Shown here: one piece after another, positions 53,466 through 63,452 of the stretch
Layout: every line of letters begins with the position of its first letter
How positions within the stretch are numbered: position 1 is the stretch's first letter
Notes under the pieces: model-generated
Seen by the model: only the letters and a program-made list of their open reading frames with translations
Database searches by the model: none
Told to the model about the DNA's origin: nothing
Program-made: the position numbers and the translations under genes
Assembly: GCF_030544485.1 (NCBI RefSeq)
Contig: NZ_CP130610.1
Span: forward strand, 3,968,001 to 4,032,000
Source of the DNA: Halomonas sp. HAL1
GTDB taxonomy: Bacteria; Pseudomonadota; Gammaproteobacteria; Pseudomonadales; Halomonadaceae
Direction of reading: 5' to 3'
DNA length: 64,000 nucleotides

Positions 53466-54089
53466 ATGATCACGCTATACAGCTTCCCCCAGTCCCGCTC
53501 GCTAAGAGCGGCATGGACACTCGAAGAGCTAGGCCTTGAGTACCAGTGCCAGCACGTGGCCTTGGATAAAGGCGAGGGCCAAACGGCCGAGCATTTGGCA
53601 CGTCACCCGGACGGCAAGGTACCGGTCATTGAAGATGGCGATGTACACCTGTTTGAGTCGGCGCCTATTTGCCGCTATCTGGCCGAGACCTATGGCGATG
53701 GCACGCTGCTGCCCAGCGACCCCGCGGCCCGCGCCCAAGTTGATCAATGGCTCAGTTTTATCGTGACGGAAATTGAGCAGCCGCTGTGGAATCAGGCCAA
53801 GCATAAGTTTGCCTTGCCCGCTGATAAACGCGTTCCTGCTATTTTGCCGGTTTGTGCCTGGGAATTTCAGCGTGCGCTCAGCGCTCTGGAACGGCGTTAT
53901 AACGGCCAGGAAAACTTAGTGGGCAATACGTTTACGCTCGCGGATCTTTTCCTGACCCACACCCTTTCCTGGGCGGTCAGCATGAAGCACCGCCTGCCCG
54001 AGCCGCTACTAGCTTACCGCGAGCGGCATATCAAGCGCCCCGCCATGGCTAAAGCCGTCGCGCGTGAGAAAGCCGCCGCTGAGGGTTAA
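53466..54089 (+). CDS. glutathione S-transferase family protein
   Basis: The protein has 207 residues with AGGAG before the ATG. The N-terminal thioredoxin-fold has ITLYSFPQSRSLRAAWTLEE (a probable catalytic Ser) and later DGKVPVIEDGDVHLFESAPI with the glutathione-binding ES. The C-terminal helical domain has NTFTLADLFLTHTLSWAV. It could detoxify electrophiles or serve in reductive chemistry. It is convergent with the hemolysin-III gene, whose end it overlaps by a few bases. Confidence 0.9.
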   Translation: MITLYSFPQSRSLRAAWTLEELGLEYQCQHVALDKGEGQTAEHLARHPDGKVPVIEDGDVHLFESAPICRYLAETYGDGTLLPSDPAARAQVDQWLSFIVTEIEQPLWNQAKHKFALPADKRVPAILPVCAWEFQRALSALERRYNGQENLVGNTFTLADLFLTHTLSWAVSMKHRLPEPLLAYRERHIKRPAMAKAVAREKAAAEG

Positions 54090-54775
54090 GCAGGCGTACC
54101 GTGGGGAAGAACCGCGCTATAGATAGCAAAGTAGTGGCAGACACTTCCCGCTATTACAAACAGATGCCAAATAGCGTGGTTATAGGGGATCGCACGCACG
54201 GCGTAGAAGATAACGCCCAACGTGTAGGTGATTCCTCCCGCGGCCAGCAGAGTAATACCGGTTGACGATAAATTAGCCGCCATTTCCTCTGCTGCGAGTA
54301 AAATCATCCAGCCCATCAGTAAATAAATTATGACGCGCAATACTGCAAAGCGATGCGGCCAACATAGTTTGCAGGCAATGCCCGCTAACGCCAGCGACCA
54401 TACGGCAGTAAATAGCATCCACCCAGTGGGGCCGCGCATGTTCACCAATAAAAAAGGCGTGTAAGTACCCGCGATCAGGAGATAAATTGCGCAGTGGTCA
54501 AGCAGTTGAAAACGCAGCTTCCAACGCCGATGCGGAATGCCGTGATAAAGGGTCGAAGCGGTATACAGCAGTACCAGCGTAGTGCCGTACAGGCTAAGGC
54601 TAACCACCTTCCATGGGTCCACGTGCGCCGCTAGGCTCGCCACTACGAGCAAGACCACCATACCTACCAAGCTAAGCGCAGCACCAATCCCGTGGGTAAT
54701 GCTGTGCAGCCACTCTTCAATAACGCTGAATTCGCCCAGCGGGTCGTCGATATCGGTATTTTTCAAACGTGGCAC
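54086..54775 (-). CDS. hemolysin III / PAQR family membrane protein
   Basis: The protein has 229 residues from GTG 54775 with AAGG about ten bases upstream. It has seven predicted membrane helices and the PAQR signatures EEWLHSITHGIGAALSLVGM near the N terminus, YHGIPHRRWKLRFQLLDHCA with conserved His and Asp, and HAIWHLFVIAGSVCHYFAIY near the end. The three His that bind zinc are present. It is called hemolysin III for historical reasons; a lipid hydrolase role is suspected in the family. Confidence 0.92.
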   Translation of the reverse strand: MPRLKNTDIDDPLGEFSVIEEWLHSITHGIGAALSLVGMVVLLVVASLAAHVDPWKVVSLSLYGTTLVLLYTASTLYHGIPHRRWKLRFQLLDHCAIYLLIAGTYTPFLLVNMRGPTGWMLFTAVWSLALAGIACKLCWPHRFAVLRVIIYLLMGWMILLAAEEMAANLSSTGITLLAAGGITYTLGVIFYAVRAIPYNHAIWHLFVIAGSVCHYFAIYSAVLPHGTPA

Positions 54776-54889
54776 CTCTAAACGCCCTTATTAACTTATA
54801 GCTCAGCCATGTAAAAAATAGCGAGTAGCTGACTATAAAGAGAGTGCTAGCGGCCATTTGTTCCTTCTTTTAAGCAAATCGAAACAAAG

Positions 54890-54928
54890 CAACTAAAACC
54901 GAGCCCGAAAACTAAAGCCGGGCTCGGT
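54890..54928 (-). terminator. terminator of the alcohol dehydrogenase operon
   Basis: On the minus strand ACCGAGCCCG / CGGGCTCGGT arms enclose an 11-base loop and lead into TTTTAGTT. It lies about 50 bases after the small membrane protein gene. Confidence 0.85.
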
Positions 54929-54974
54929 ATTGATTGGAGAAGAAATCCTGCCAATGCACGCGATGGGAATCTTT

Positions 54975-55499
54975 TTAAAGCGTTGGCGAGGGTAAAGCAT
55001 CCTTCATATCGGCAGGCACTTGAAAACCTAGCGCAGCACCGCGCGCACTTGCTAACCCTTGGGGGAAGCCGCTTCGGTAGCGGTAATCAGGAGTAGCGCC
55101 CCCTTGATAGGCATGGCGCTGGCTCAACGCCTTGGCACAGGCATAATCAATGGCAGTGAGAATACCCACCGCGGTTAACGCCAGGTAAACGTTCTGCTTC
55201 TTGGGATTATGCTCATCCTTCAGCGCAAAGGAGAGGGCCGCAAGATCTAACACATCGCCGCCAACCCGGCTCCATATAGCTGGTGTAGGATTATCTGAAA
55301 GCGCGCCGATACCACTCATTACGCCTCTTGCCCCGCAGGCGCGCAGGCTGTTTTCGCTGCCTTGCATACCGAGTTCACGGGTAATCCTGTCTGGCGCTAG
55401 CAGTTGATAAAGCCCGACACCCAGGCTTAGCCAACCGAGCCCTCGCGCCAGCTTATCCGCTGAGCTTTGCGACTGGGCCATGTCTGTGTGCTTATGCAT
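54975..55499 (-). CDS. small membrane protein, N-terminal cyclase/dehydrase-like
   Basis: The protein has 174 residues from ATG 55499 with GGAGG five bases upstream; an ATG four codons earlier is less likely. LARGLGWLSLGVGLYQLLAP near residue 20 and the following RACGARGVMSGIGAL resemble the membrane N terminus of cyclase/dehydrase (SRPBCC) proteins, but the cyclase domain is absent. A second hydrophobic segment is near 110. Function unknown. It follows the zinc alcohol dehydrogenase by 22 bases and is likely in the same operon. Confidence 0.72.
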   Translation of the reverse strand: MHKHTDMAQSQSSADKLARGLGWLSLGVGLYQLLAPDRITRELGMQGSENSLRACGARGVMSGIGALSDNPTPAIWSRVGGDVLDLAALSFALKDEHNPKKQNVYLALTAVGILTAIDYACAKALSQRHAYQGGATPDYRYRSGFPQGLASARGAALGFQVPADMKDALPSPTL

Positions 55500-55521
55500 A
55501 CCTACCTCCATGTCGGTGTAT

Positions 55522-56691
55522 TCAAGGCTGGAGAATTACCTTGACGCAACCATCCTGTTTATCGCGGAAGGTCTTATACATTTCGGGCCCTTGCTCTAGG
55601 CCAACGGAGTGAGTAATAACAAATGAGGGGTCAATCTGGCCCTCTTCAATACGCCGCAGCAGATCATCGGTCCAGCGATTCACATGTGTCTGGCCGGTAC
55701 GCACCGTCAGCCCTTTATTCATTAACGCACCAATGGGGAGTTTATCCACCAAGCCCCCATAGACGCCGGGAATGGAAAGCACTCCCGCAGGGCGACAGAC
55801 ATAGATCATTTCGCGTAATACGTGGGCTCGGTCGGATTCCAACAACATGGCTTGTTTAACGCGATCGTACATGGAGTCCAGTGAACGGGTAGCGTGTGCC
55901 TCCAGGCCCACCGCATCAATACACTTTTCTGGCCCCTTACCGTTGGTCAGGTCTTGCAGGCGACTCAGCACGCTCTCTTTATCAAAATTAATGGTGATAG
56001 CGCCGCCCGCTTCTGCCATGGCGAGCCGCTCGGGGACATTATCGATCACCACCACTTGCTTTGCGCCCAGCAGCACAGCGCTGCGAACACAAAACTGGCC
56101 TACCGGCCCAGCGCCCCAAACAACCACCGTATCGGTAGGCTGAATGTCACACTGCACCGCCGCCTGCCAACCGGTGGGGAAAATGTCGCCTAGGAAGAGT
56201 ACTTGTTCGTCAGTGAGGGTACTGGGCACTTTAATATGGGTGGTATCAGCAAATGGTACCCGGACAAATTCAGCTTGGCCGCCTGCGTACCCGCCAGTGA
56301 GATGGGAATAGCCAAATAATCCCGCACCACCATGCCCAAACGCCTTATCGGCCAATGCTTTATTGCGATTAGAGCGCTCACAGACTGAATAATTGCCACG
56401 CTGGCACTGCTCGCATTCACCACAAAAGATAGTGAAGGGAATTACGACACGATCACCTACCTTTAAATTCTTTACTTCACTGCCTACCTCCATCACTTCG
56501 CCCATAAACTCATGGCCAAGCACGTCTCCCGACTCCATAGCCGGTATGAAGTGATCGTAAAGGTGGAGATCAGAGCCGCAAATAGCACAGCTACTTACAT
56601 TAACGATAGCGTCGCGTGGGTGCTCAATTTCTGGATCCGGTACCGTGTCATAGCGAACGTCGTTTTTACCATGCCAGCAAAGTGCTTTCAT
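55522..56691 (-). CDS. zinc-dependent alcohol dehydrogenase (FDH-like)
   Basis: The protein has 389 residues, long for a medium-chain dehydrogenase. Catalytic zinc ligands are in [14 protein letters not shown] and [12 protein letters not shown]; the structural zinc site is [20 protein letters not shown]. The NAD-binding fold has [20 protein letters not shown]. It belongs to the formaldehyde-dehydrogenase-like subgroup that often has an insertion before the C terminus ([20 protein letters not shown]). It may detoxify aldehydes. Likely operon with the downstream 174-residue membrane protein. Confidence 0.9.
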   Translation of the reverse strand: MKALCWHGKNDVRYDTVPDPEIEHPRDAIVNVSSCAICGSDLHLYDHFIPAMESGDVLGHEFMGEVMEVGSEVKNLKVGDRVVIPFTIFCGECEQCQRGNYSVCERSNRNKALADKAFGHGGAGLFGYSHLTGGYAGGQAEFVRVPFADTTHIKVPSTLTDEQVLFLGDIFPTGWQAAVQCDIQPTDTVVVWGAGPVGQFCVRSAVLLGAKQVVVIDNVPERLAMAEAGGAITINFDKESVLSRLQDLTNGKGPEKCIDAVGLEAHATRSLDSMYDRVKQAMLLESDRAHVLREMIYVCRPAGVLSIPGVYGGLVDKLPIGALMNKGLTVRTGQTHVNRWTDDLLRRIEEGQIDPSFVITHSVGLEQGPEMYKTFRDKQDGCVKVILQP

Positions 56692-56832
56692 CGTCGCTTC
56701 TCCTTAACCTTTATACCCCTGGGTTAGCATCCTGCTATGTATCAACATAGCTCAGTTGCCGGGCAAAAAAGCTTAAAAAAAAGCAAGTTTCCGAGTCCGA
56801 TTAAGCATCACGCGTTGCTAGTTTGTTGTTAG

Positions 56833-57468
56833 TTACCCTTTACGCTCAATATCCACATCGCTGGCCTGGGTAAAGTCATCCAGGGCCATCATATGGCCGA
56901 GCTTGCCCGCTTTAGTGGCAAGGTACTGCTCGTTATGGGGGTTCAGGCCGGTGGTGATCGGTAAGCGCTCCACCACGTTCACTCCGTCGCGGGTGAGGGC
57001 ATCCACTTTGCGCGGGTTATTGGTCATCAACCTTAGTGAGGTGATACCTAAATGGTTGAGCATCGGCACGCACAGGTCGTAGCGGCGCATATCAGCACCA
57101 AAGCCGAGCTGCTCGTTCGCTTCGACAGTATCTGCCCCTTGATCCTGTAAGTGATAAGCGCGAATTTTGTTTAACAGGCCTATGCCACGGCCCTCTTGGC
57201 GCAGATAAAACAGCACGCCCCGCCCTTCTTCCGCGATACGTTTGAGCGCTTCCTGCAGCTGGTAGCCGCAGTCGCAGCGCATGGAAAAGAGCGCATCGCC
57301 GGTCAAACATTCAGAATGTACCCGCCCCAGTACCGGTACGTCGCCAGTCACATCACCCAGCGTTAAGGCGATATGATCCTTGCCAGTGGCCTCATCTTCG
57401 AAGCCATGCATCGTAAAGGTTGCCCAGGGGGTGGGCAGTTGGGAAGCGGCAATAAAGCGAATGGTCAC
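56833..57468 (-). CDS. ribA: GTP cyclohydrolase II RibA
   Basis: The protein has 211 residues from GTG 57468 behind GAGG. The zinc site is [20 protein letters not shown] and the catalytic region [20 protein letters not shown], then [17 protein letters not shown]. It opens GTP to the first riboflavin precursor. The size matches stand-alone RibA. It is the only riboflavin gene in the window and lies between the dehydrogenase operon and hemE on the opposite strand. Confidence 0.96.
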   Translation of the reverse strand: MTIRFIAASQLPTPWATFTMHGFEDEATGKDHIALTLGDVTGDVPVLGRVHSECLTGDALFSMRCDCGYQLQEALKRIAEEGRGVLFYLRQEGRGIGLLNKIRAYHLQDQGADTVEANEQLGFGADMRRYDLCVPMLNHLGITSLRLMTNNPRKVDALTRDGVNVVERLPITTGLNPHNEQYLATKAGKLGHMMALDDFTQASDVDIERKG

Positions 57469-57651
57469 AGGTTACCTCGCTGATTGACCAAACCAGTTAA
57501 CCACACCAGTGTTGGCAAAATGGGCAAGTATTCTAACAGGAAGCGGCGCCCGCCTCACGATGGCAACGCAGCTAAAGTTGGCTAATTAGAGGAGAAAAAT
57601 TGATCGGGTGCGACGATTTTTGCCACCGGTTACGCCGCCCTAGCGCCTATC

Positions 57652-57712
57652 TTCAAGTACAATTGCTCACATACGATTTCAAATACGACCCCAAGCACTG
57701 CTTCAAGTACGA
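57652..57712 (+). repeat. short reiterated motif upstream of hemE
   Basis: Three imperfect copies of TTCAARTACRA (57652-57662, 57678-57688 and 57702-57712) are spaced about 25 bases apart. They resemble the CTTGAATACGATG units in the ispA-dxs junction. Their significance is unknown. Confidence 0.5.
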
Positions 57713-57742
57713 TGCGGGCAAATTTCTTAAGAGCAAGTATTT

Positions 57743-58855
57743 ATGACCACCACACCGTTACAAAATGACCGTTTCCTTCGCGCATTAGCGCGCCAGCCCG
57801 TTGACCGCACACCTGTATGGATGATGCGCCAAGCGGGCCGCTACCTGCCGGAATACCGCGCCAGCCGTGCTGATGCGGGCAGCTTTATGGATCTGTGCCG
57901 TAATCATGACCTGGCCTGCGAAGTCACTATGCAGCCTTTAGAGCGCTATCCGCTGGACGCCGCCATTCTGTTTTCGGACATTTTAACCATTCCGGATGCG
58001 ATGGGCCTGGGGCTCTATTTTGAAACCGGCGAAGGTCCTAAATTTCGCAAAACCGTGCGCACCCAGGAAGAAGTCGCTGCACTGAGCGTGCCCGATGCCG
58101 AGCGCGACTTGGATTACGTGATGCGTGCGGTGTCGACCATTCGTCGCGAGTTGAACGGCCGCATGCCGCTGATCGGCTTCTCCGGCAGCCCCTGGACGCT
58201 GGCGACCTATATGGTTGAAGGTGGCTCAAGCAAAGACTTCCGTCACCTGAAAACCATGCTTTACGATACGCCAGATACCATGCACCAGCTGCTGGATACG
58301 CTGGCGCATGCGGTAACCGACTACCTGAATGCCCAGATTCGTGCTGGCGCCCAGGCGGTGCAGATTTTTGATACCTGGGGCGGCGCGCTATCCACGCCTG
58401 CGTACCTGGAGTTTTCGCTGCGCTATATGGAGCAGATCGTTTCAGGATTGATCCGCGAACACGACGGTCGCCGCGTGCCGGTGATTCTGTTCACCAAAAA
58501 CGGCGGGCAGTGGCTTGAGCATATCGCCTGCGCCGGTGCCGATGCCCTGGGGATCGACTGGTCTACTGAGCTTTCCGATGCCCGCGCCCGCGTTGGCCAT
58601 AAGGTCGCACTGCAGGGCAACCTGGACCCTAACGTACTGTTTGCCCGCCCCTCGGCTATCCGCGCTGAAGTGGCCCGTGTGCTCGAAAGCTACGGCCACG
58701 GCCCTGGCCACGTCTTTAACCTGGGCCACGGTATCAGCCAGTTTACTAACCCGGATAACGTCACCGCCTTCATGGAGGCGCTGCACGAACTTAGCCCGCA
58801 ATACCATCGGGATATCCCCACCCAATCCAACACACCGCATTCAGGAGCCAATTGA
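57743..58855 (+). CDS. hemE: uroporphyrinogen decarboxylase HemE
   Basis: The protein has 370 residues. HemE landmarks: [20 protein letters not shown] near residue 20, [40 protein letters not shown] and [20 protein letters not shown], with [19 protein letters not shown] near the end. It decarboxylates uroporphyrinogen III to coproporphyrinogen III in haem synthesis. Its stop overlaps the start of speE (TGATG), so the two genes are translationally linked. Confidence 0.97.
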   Translation: MTTTPLQNDRFLRALARQPVDRTPVWMMRQAGRYLPEYRASRADAGSFMDLCRNHDLACEVTMQPLERYPLDAAILFSDILTIPDAMGLGLYFETGEGPKFRKTVRTQEEVAALSVPDAERDLDYVMRAVSTIRRELNGRMPLIGFSGSPWTLATYMVEGGSSKDFRHLKTMLYDTPDTMHQLLDTLAHAVTDYLNAQIRAGAQAVQIFDTWGGALSTPAYLEFSLRYMEQIVSGLIREHDGRRVPVILFTKNGGQWLEHIACAGADALGIDWSTELSDARARVGHKVALQGNLDPNVLFARPSAIRAEVARVLESYGHGPGHVFNLGHGISQFTNPDNVTAFMEALHELSPQYHRDIPTQSNTPHSGAN

Positions 58856-59721
58856 TGAGCGAATTACGCGACGACCAGTGGTTTACCGAAGTCTTTGATA
58901 GCCACGGCAGCGCCTTCTCGCTGAAGATCTCTGAAAAGCTGCTGGATGTGCAGAGCCAATACCAGCACCTAGAGGTCTACGCCACCGAGACTTACGGCAA
59001 CCTCATGGTGCTGGATGGCTGTGTGATGCTGACCGATCGCGATAACTTCCTCTATCACGAGATGATCGCGCATCCGGCCCTGTTTACCCACCAAGACCCT
59101 AAACGGGTGGTGATTATCGGCGGTGGCGACTGCGGCACGTTAAAAGAGGTACTGCGCCATTCAGGCGTTGAGAAAGTTACCCAGATTGATATCGATGAAG
59201 AAGTAACGAAAGCCTCTGAGCGCTTCTTCCCATCGTTAGTAGCATCAAATAATGATCCTCGCGCCGAGCTGTTGTTCGCTGATGGCGTGAAGTGGGTAGA
59301 CGATGCACCTGATGAGAGCATCGATGTATTGATTATCGACTCAACCGACCCGGTCGGCCCTGCGGAAGGGCTGTTTAAAACCGACTTTCTCAAGCGCTGC
59401 CACCGTATTTTGAAAAGCGGCGGCGTGATGGTGCAACAGAGCGAGTCACCGCTTTACCACACGGGTTCGATCATTCGTGAGCTACGCCACGATATGCTTG
59501 AAGCGGGTTTTAACAGCGTCGCCACGCTGCCCTTCCCGCAGCCGGTGTACCCATCAGGCTGGTGGAGCGTAACACTGGCGGGTAAAGCCATTGATGTGAA
59601 TGCGTTCCGCGAGCAGGCAGCCGCCAGCCACGAGCTGCCGCTTGAGTACTACAGCGTTGATGCCCATCGCGGCGCGCTCGCCCTTCCTCCGTTTATGCGC
59701 AAGGCATTCGCGGCCGAATAA
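58855..59721 (+). CDS. speE: spermidine synthase SpeE
   Basis: The protein has 288 residues from ATG 58855 (AGGAG eight bases upstream; a TTG one codon earlier is not needed). Spermidine synthase motifs: DDQWFTEVFDSHGSAFSLKI, IIGGGDCGTLKEVLRHSGVE (SAM pocket), and LIIDSTDPVGPAEGLFKTDF. It transfers an aminopropyl group from decarboxylated SAM to putrescine. The hemE-speE coupling is not a known pathway link and is probably a local arrangement. Confidence 0.95.
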   Translation: MSELRDDQWFTEVFDSHGSAFSLKISEKLLDVQSQYQHLEVYATETYGNLMVLDGCVMLTDRDNFLYHEMIAHPALFTHQDPKRVVIIGGGDCGTLKEVLRHSGVEKVTQIDIDEEVTKASERFFPSLVASNNDPRAELLFADGVKWVDDAPDESIDVLIIDSTDPVGPAEGLFKTDFLKRCHRILKSGGVMVQQSESPLYHTGSIIRELRHDMLEAGFNSVATLPFPQPVYPSGWWSVTLAGKAIDVNAFREQAAASHELPLEYYSVDAHRGALALPPFMRKAFAAE

Positions 59722-59776
59722 CCCCCCCGTTCATCGCGTACTTTCTGTCACCGCTCACCTCAGCTTGCCCTATAAA

Positions 59777-59813
59777 GGTGCAAAGCGAGGTGGGTGGTAA
59801 CATTTTTTGCACC
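59777..59813 (+). promoter_or_regulatory. NtrC-like half-sites upstream of aapJ
   Basis: GGTGCA (59777-59782) and TGCACC (59808-59813) form a widely spaced inverted pair 66-100 bases upstream of the sigma-54 element. They match NtrC half-sites, without a complete close dyad. Confidence 0.35.
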
Positions 59814-59878
59814 TAGACGTTCGTCTCGAATCCATTAAATAGCGTTGAAAAGCGCTGAATTCACGCCTGTACCCTTGT

Positions 59879-59894
59879 TGGCATCTTCCTTGCT
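59879..59894 (+). promoter_or_regulatory. sigma-54 promoter of the aapJQMP operon
   Basis: TGGCAT-CTTCC-TTGCT matches the -24/-12 consensus with correct spacing. It lies about 70 bases before aapJ. This is the third such element in the window before a nitrogen-uptake operon. Confidence 0.7.
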
Positions 59895-59965
59895 AGGTTT
59901 AGTGACATGCTACGGCATGCATAACTATTTTAATGATGGTTTTTAATCACTTCGAGGGAAACTAA

Positions 59966-60991
59966 ATGTTCAATAAAAAACACCTAGCGCTTCTGGCGTC
60001 CGCTGGTTCACTGAGCCTAGCGGGAATGGCGACTGCTCAAGCCGACACCTTAGAAGATACTATTGAGCGTGGCGCCGTTCAGTGTGGTGTGAGCGATGGT
60101 TTGCCGGGCTTCTCCGCCCCGGATGACGACGGTAATTGGCAAGGTCTGGACGTTGATGTATGCCGTGCAGTCGCCGCAGCGGTTCTCGGCGATTCAGAAG
60201 CCGTTAACTACATTTCTCTAAATGCCGTTGAGCGCTTCACCGCCCTGCAGTCTGGTGAAGTCGATGTACTGTCACGTAACACCACCTGGACCACCACGCG
60301 CGACACGACTCTGGGCCTAAACTTCACCGGCGTTACTTTCTATGATGGCCAGGGCTTCATGGTTTCACGCGATCTGGGTATTACCAGTGCCGATGAGCTA
60401 AACGGCGCCTCTATCTGCATCCAGTCGGGTACGACTACCGAGCTGAACCTGGCGGACTACTTCCGTGCTAACGACATGGAATTCAACCCCATCGTATTTG
60501 ATACCTCTGAGCAAACCGTGGGTGGCTATCAAGCCGGCCGCTGTGACGTTCTGACCTCTGATACTTCTCAGCTTGCAGCGCTGCGTATCCAGCTAGACGA
60601 TCCTTCTGCCTCGATGATCCTGTCTGACGTCATCTCCAAAGAGCCGCTAGGTCCTGTGGTTCGTCAGGGTGACGATCTTTGGTTCAACATCGTGAAATGG
60701 TCACTGTTTGCGATGATCAATGCTGAAGAGTACGGCGTCACCAGTGAAAACGCTGAAGAGATGCTTAACTCTGAAGATCCCAACATCGCTCGTTTGCTGG
60801 GCCAAGACGGCAACTACGGTGAAGGCATGAACCTTGAAGCTGACTGGGCTTACAACATCATCAGCCAAGTGGGTAACTACGCTGAAAGCTTTGACCGCAA
60901 CGTGGGCATGGGCTCTCCGCTTGAAATCGAGCGTGGTGTTAACGCTCTGTGGACAGACGGCGGCTTCCAGTACGCTCCCCCGATTCGCTAA
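59966..60991 (+). CDS. aapJ: general L-amino-acid ABC transporter binding protein AapJ
   Basis: The protein has 341 residues with a signal peptide ending at ATAQADT and GAGGGAAACT before the ATG. The AapJ/BztA type: LEDTIERGAVQCGVSDGLPG, LQSGEVDVLSRNTTWTTTRD and GITSADELNGASICIQSGTT. It binds amino acids with broad specificity for the AapQMP importer. It is the first gene of the operon and follows a sigma-54 promoter at 59879, which points to nitrogen control. Confidence 0.96.
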   Translation: MFNKKHLALLASAGSLSLAGMATAQADTLEDTIERGAVQCGVSDGLPGFSAPDDDGNWQGLDVDVCRAVAAAVLGDSEAVNYISLNAVERFTALQSGEVDVLSRNTTWTTTRDTTLGLNFTGVTFYDGQGFMVSRDLGITSADELNGASICIQSGTTTELNLADYFRANDMEFNPIVFDTSEQTVGGYQAGRCDVLTSDTSQLAALRIQLDDPSASMILSDVISKEPLGPVVRQGDDLWFNIVKWSLFAMINAEEYGVTSENAEEMLNSEDPNIARLLGQDGNYGEGMNLEADWAYNIISQVGNYAESFDRNVGMGSPLEIERGVNALWTDGGFQYAPPIR

Positions 60992-61092
60992 GCGTCTCGC
61001 TTGACCCCGGCCCGCCGCTCTCTTTGCAGGTATCTGTTTAAAGGGCATGGCGGGCCATCTGATTGACCTTCCGTGTAGCGGAGACGCCATCC

Positions 61093-62283
61093 ATGTCTGT
61101 TAGACCCAACGTTCGCCCCGTCGGCCACAAGCCGCCGTTTTGGCGAGACCGCGCTAAGCGCGCACTTATTTTTCAAATCATTTTAGTCGCCGTTGTGGCG
61201 GCTTTCCTGATCTATATTATCGGCAATACCCAAGCCAACCTGAATGCCCGCGGCATCACCACAGGCTTTAGCTTTTTGGGCAACACAGCCGGCTTTGGTA
61301 TTGGTCAAACCTTAATCGAGTACTCTTCCCAGAGCACCTACGGCCGCACCTTCGTAATCGGCTTGCTCAACACGCTGCTGGTCGGTGGGCTTGGGGTGTT
61401 AGCTGCGTCGATTATTGGTTTTATCGTCGGTATTGCGCGGCTTTCGCCCAATTGGCTGATTGCCAAGTTAGCCAACGCCTATATCGAAACCTTTCGTAAT
61501 ATCCCGTTGCTGCTGCAAATTTTCTTCTGGTACTTCGCGGTACTACGGACCTTACCCAGCGCTAGAGAGAGCATGGCGTTTGGCGAAGCCATTTTCCTGA
61601 ACGTGCGCGGGTTGTACTTACCCCAACCGCTTTTTGAATCAGGCTTTGGATTGATCCCTGCTACTTTCGTTGTGGCGATCATTGCCAGCATTGCGCTAGT
61701 CATGTGGAACAAGCGCCGCCACGAAGCCACCGGTAAGCGCCTGCCGGTTTTCTGGATGTCGTTGGTGATTATCTTTGGCCTACCACTGCTGGTACTGGTG
61801 GCGACCGGCGTTCCGGTCACTTGGGAAATGCCGGTACTGCGTGGTTTTAACTTCGGTGGTGGTATTACTATCATTCCCGAATTTTTGGCCCTGTGGCTGG
61901 CGCTTTCCATTTATACCGCATCGTTTATTGCCGAAATTGTGCGCTCGGGCATTCAGGCCATTCCTCACGGCCAAACAGAAGCGGCCCAGGCACTTAGCTT
62001 GCCGCGCAAATTAGTCTTGCGCTTAGTGGTGATCCCCCAAGCGCTGCGCGTCATTATTCCGCCGCTCACCAGCCAATATCTCAACCTGATTAAAAACTCG
62101 TCCCTGGCCACCGCCATCGGCTACCCCGACCTGGTGTCGGTTTTTGCCGGCACCACGCTCAATCAGACCGGTCAAGCAATCGAAGTCATTGCCATGACCA
62201 TGGCGGTTTATCTAATCATCAGCTTGCTGGTGTCCATGTTCATGAACTGGTTCAACGCTCGCGTTGCGCTGGTCGAACGCTAG
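61093..62283 (+). CDS. aapQ: general L-amino-acid ABC transporter permease AapQ
   Basis: The protein has 396 residues from ATG 61093 with GGAG nine bases upstream; an in-frame extension to 61063 is not supported. It is a His/Glu-type permease with a long central periplasmic region. The N-terminal helix precedes TYGRTFVIGLLNTLLVGGLG; the transport core has IETFRNIPLLLQIFFWYFAV and the EAA loop EAAQALSLPRKLVLRLVVIP. With AapM it forms the membrane channel. Confidence 0.95.
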   Translation: MSVRPNVRPVGHKPPFWRDRAKRALIFQIILVAVVAAFLIYIIGNTQANLNARGITTGFSFLGNTAGFGIGQTLIEYSSQSTYGRTFVIGLLNTLLVGGLGVLAASIIGFIVGIARLSPNWLIAKLANAYIETFRNIPLLLQIFFWYFAVLRTLPSARESMAFGEAIFLNVRGLYLPQPLFESGFGLIPATFVVAIIASIALVMWNKRRHEATGKRLPVFWMSLVIIFGLPLLVLVATGVPVTWEMPVLRGFNFGGGITIIPEFLALWLALSIYTASFIAEIVRSGIQAIPHGQTEAAQALSLPRKLVLRLVVIPQALRVIIPPLTSQYLNLIKNSSLATAIGYPDLVSVFAGTTLNQTGQAIEVIAMTMAVYLIISLLVSMFMNWFNARVALVER

Positions 62284-62298
62284 GCCGGAGGCGACCCC

Positions 62299-63399
62299 AT
62301 GATTCACAATAAAGAAACCATACCTCAGCAGCCGGCTCCGAAAGGCACGATTGGTCCGCTTGCTTGGCTACGTGGCAATCTGTTCAACGGCCCGATTAAT
62401 AGCATTTTTACGCTGTTGGGCTTGTACGTGCTGTATCTACTGGTGGTGCCAACGGTTCAATGGGCGTTCATTGATGCCGATTGGATAGGCGATAGCCGTG
62501 AAGACTGCTCCCGGGTGGGTGCTTGCTGGGTATTCGTCAACGCGCGTTTCTCCCAGTTTATGTACGGTCTCTACCCAAGCGAGGAGTATTGGCGCGCCAA
62601 CATCGTGTTTGCCATGTTCGCGGGCATTATTGCCTGGATGGTGATCCCTCGCCTGCCGTTTAAGCGCTGGATGGCGTTGTTTGCGCTGCTGATTTTCCCG
62701 GTGATCTCATACGTGTTGCTACACGGCGGCTACTTTGATTTACCGCGTGTTTCTACCCACCGCTGGGGCGGCTTGATGCTCACCCTGCTGCTAGCCACAG
62801 TGGGTATGGTAGGGGCACTGCCAATTGGTATTGTGCTGGCGCTCGGGCGACGTTCCAATATGCCCATCGTCAAAACCTTCTGCGTGATTTTCATTGAGTT
62901 CTGGCGCGGTGTGCCACTGATCACCATTCTGTTCATGGCCTCGGTGATGCTGCCGCTGTTCCTCCCTTCAGAGCTCAGCGTGGATCGCCTTGTGCGAGCG
63001 CTGATCGGCCTTACGCTGTTCCAAAGCGCCTATATGGCGGAGGTCATTCGCGGTGGTCTTCAGGCGATTCCTAAAGGCCAGGACGAAGCCGCCGCGGCAC
63101 TGGGGATGACGTATTGGAAGCGCATGGGGCTCATCGTGATGCCTCAAGCACTGAAAATGATGATTCCCGGTATCGTCAATACGTTTATCTCACTGTTTAA
63201 AGACACCACCCTGGTGATGATCATCGGGCTGTTTGACCTGTTGGGCATTGTGCAAGCGGCGCTTTCCGATTCGCGCTGGCTGGGCTTCTCCATCGAGGGG
63301 TATGTATTCGCCGCGTTCGTGTTCTGGATATTCTGCTTCAGCATGTCGCGCTACAGCCAGTACCTGGAACGCAAGCTAAATACTGGTCATAAGCAATAG
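62299..63399 (+). CDS. aapM: general L-amino-acid ABC transporter permease AapM
   Basis: The protein has 366 residues with CGGAGGCGAC before the ATG, 15 bases after aapQ. It has several membrane helices, FIEFWRGVPLITILFMASVM and the EAA loop DEAAAALGMTYWKRMGLIVM, the AapM/BztC pattern. It pairs with AapQ. The C-terminal region (FVFWIFCFSMSRYSQYLERK) is typical. Confidence 0.95.
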   Translation: MIHNKETIPQQPAPKGTIGPLAWLRGNLFNGPINSIFTLLGLYVLYLLVVPTVQWAFIDADWIGDSREDCSRVGACWVFVNARFSQFMYGLYPSEEYWRANIVFAMFAGIIAWMVIPRLPFKRWMALFALLIFPVISYVLLHGGYFDLPRVSTHRWGGLMLTLLLATVGMVGALPIGIVLALGRRSNMPIVKTFCVIFIEFWRGVPLITILFMASVMLPLFLPSELSVDRLVRALIGLTLFQSAYMAEVIRGGLQAIPKGQDEAAAALGMTYWKRMGLIVMPQALKMMIPGIVNTFISLFKDTTLVMIIGLFDLLGIVQAALSDSRWLGFSIEGYVFAAFVFWIFCFSMSRYSQYLERKLNTGHKQ

Positions 63400-63452
63400 G
63401 CTTATCCAAACGCTTAATGCCGCTTTCTTTCGATTTTGAGTAGGATTTCAAC

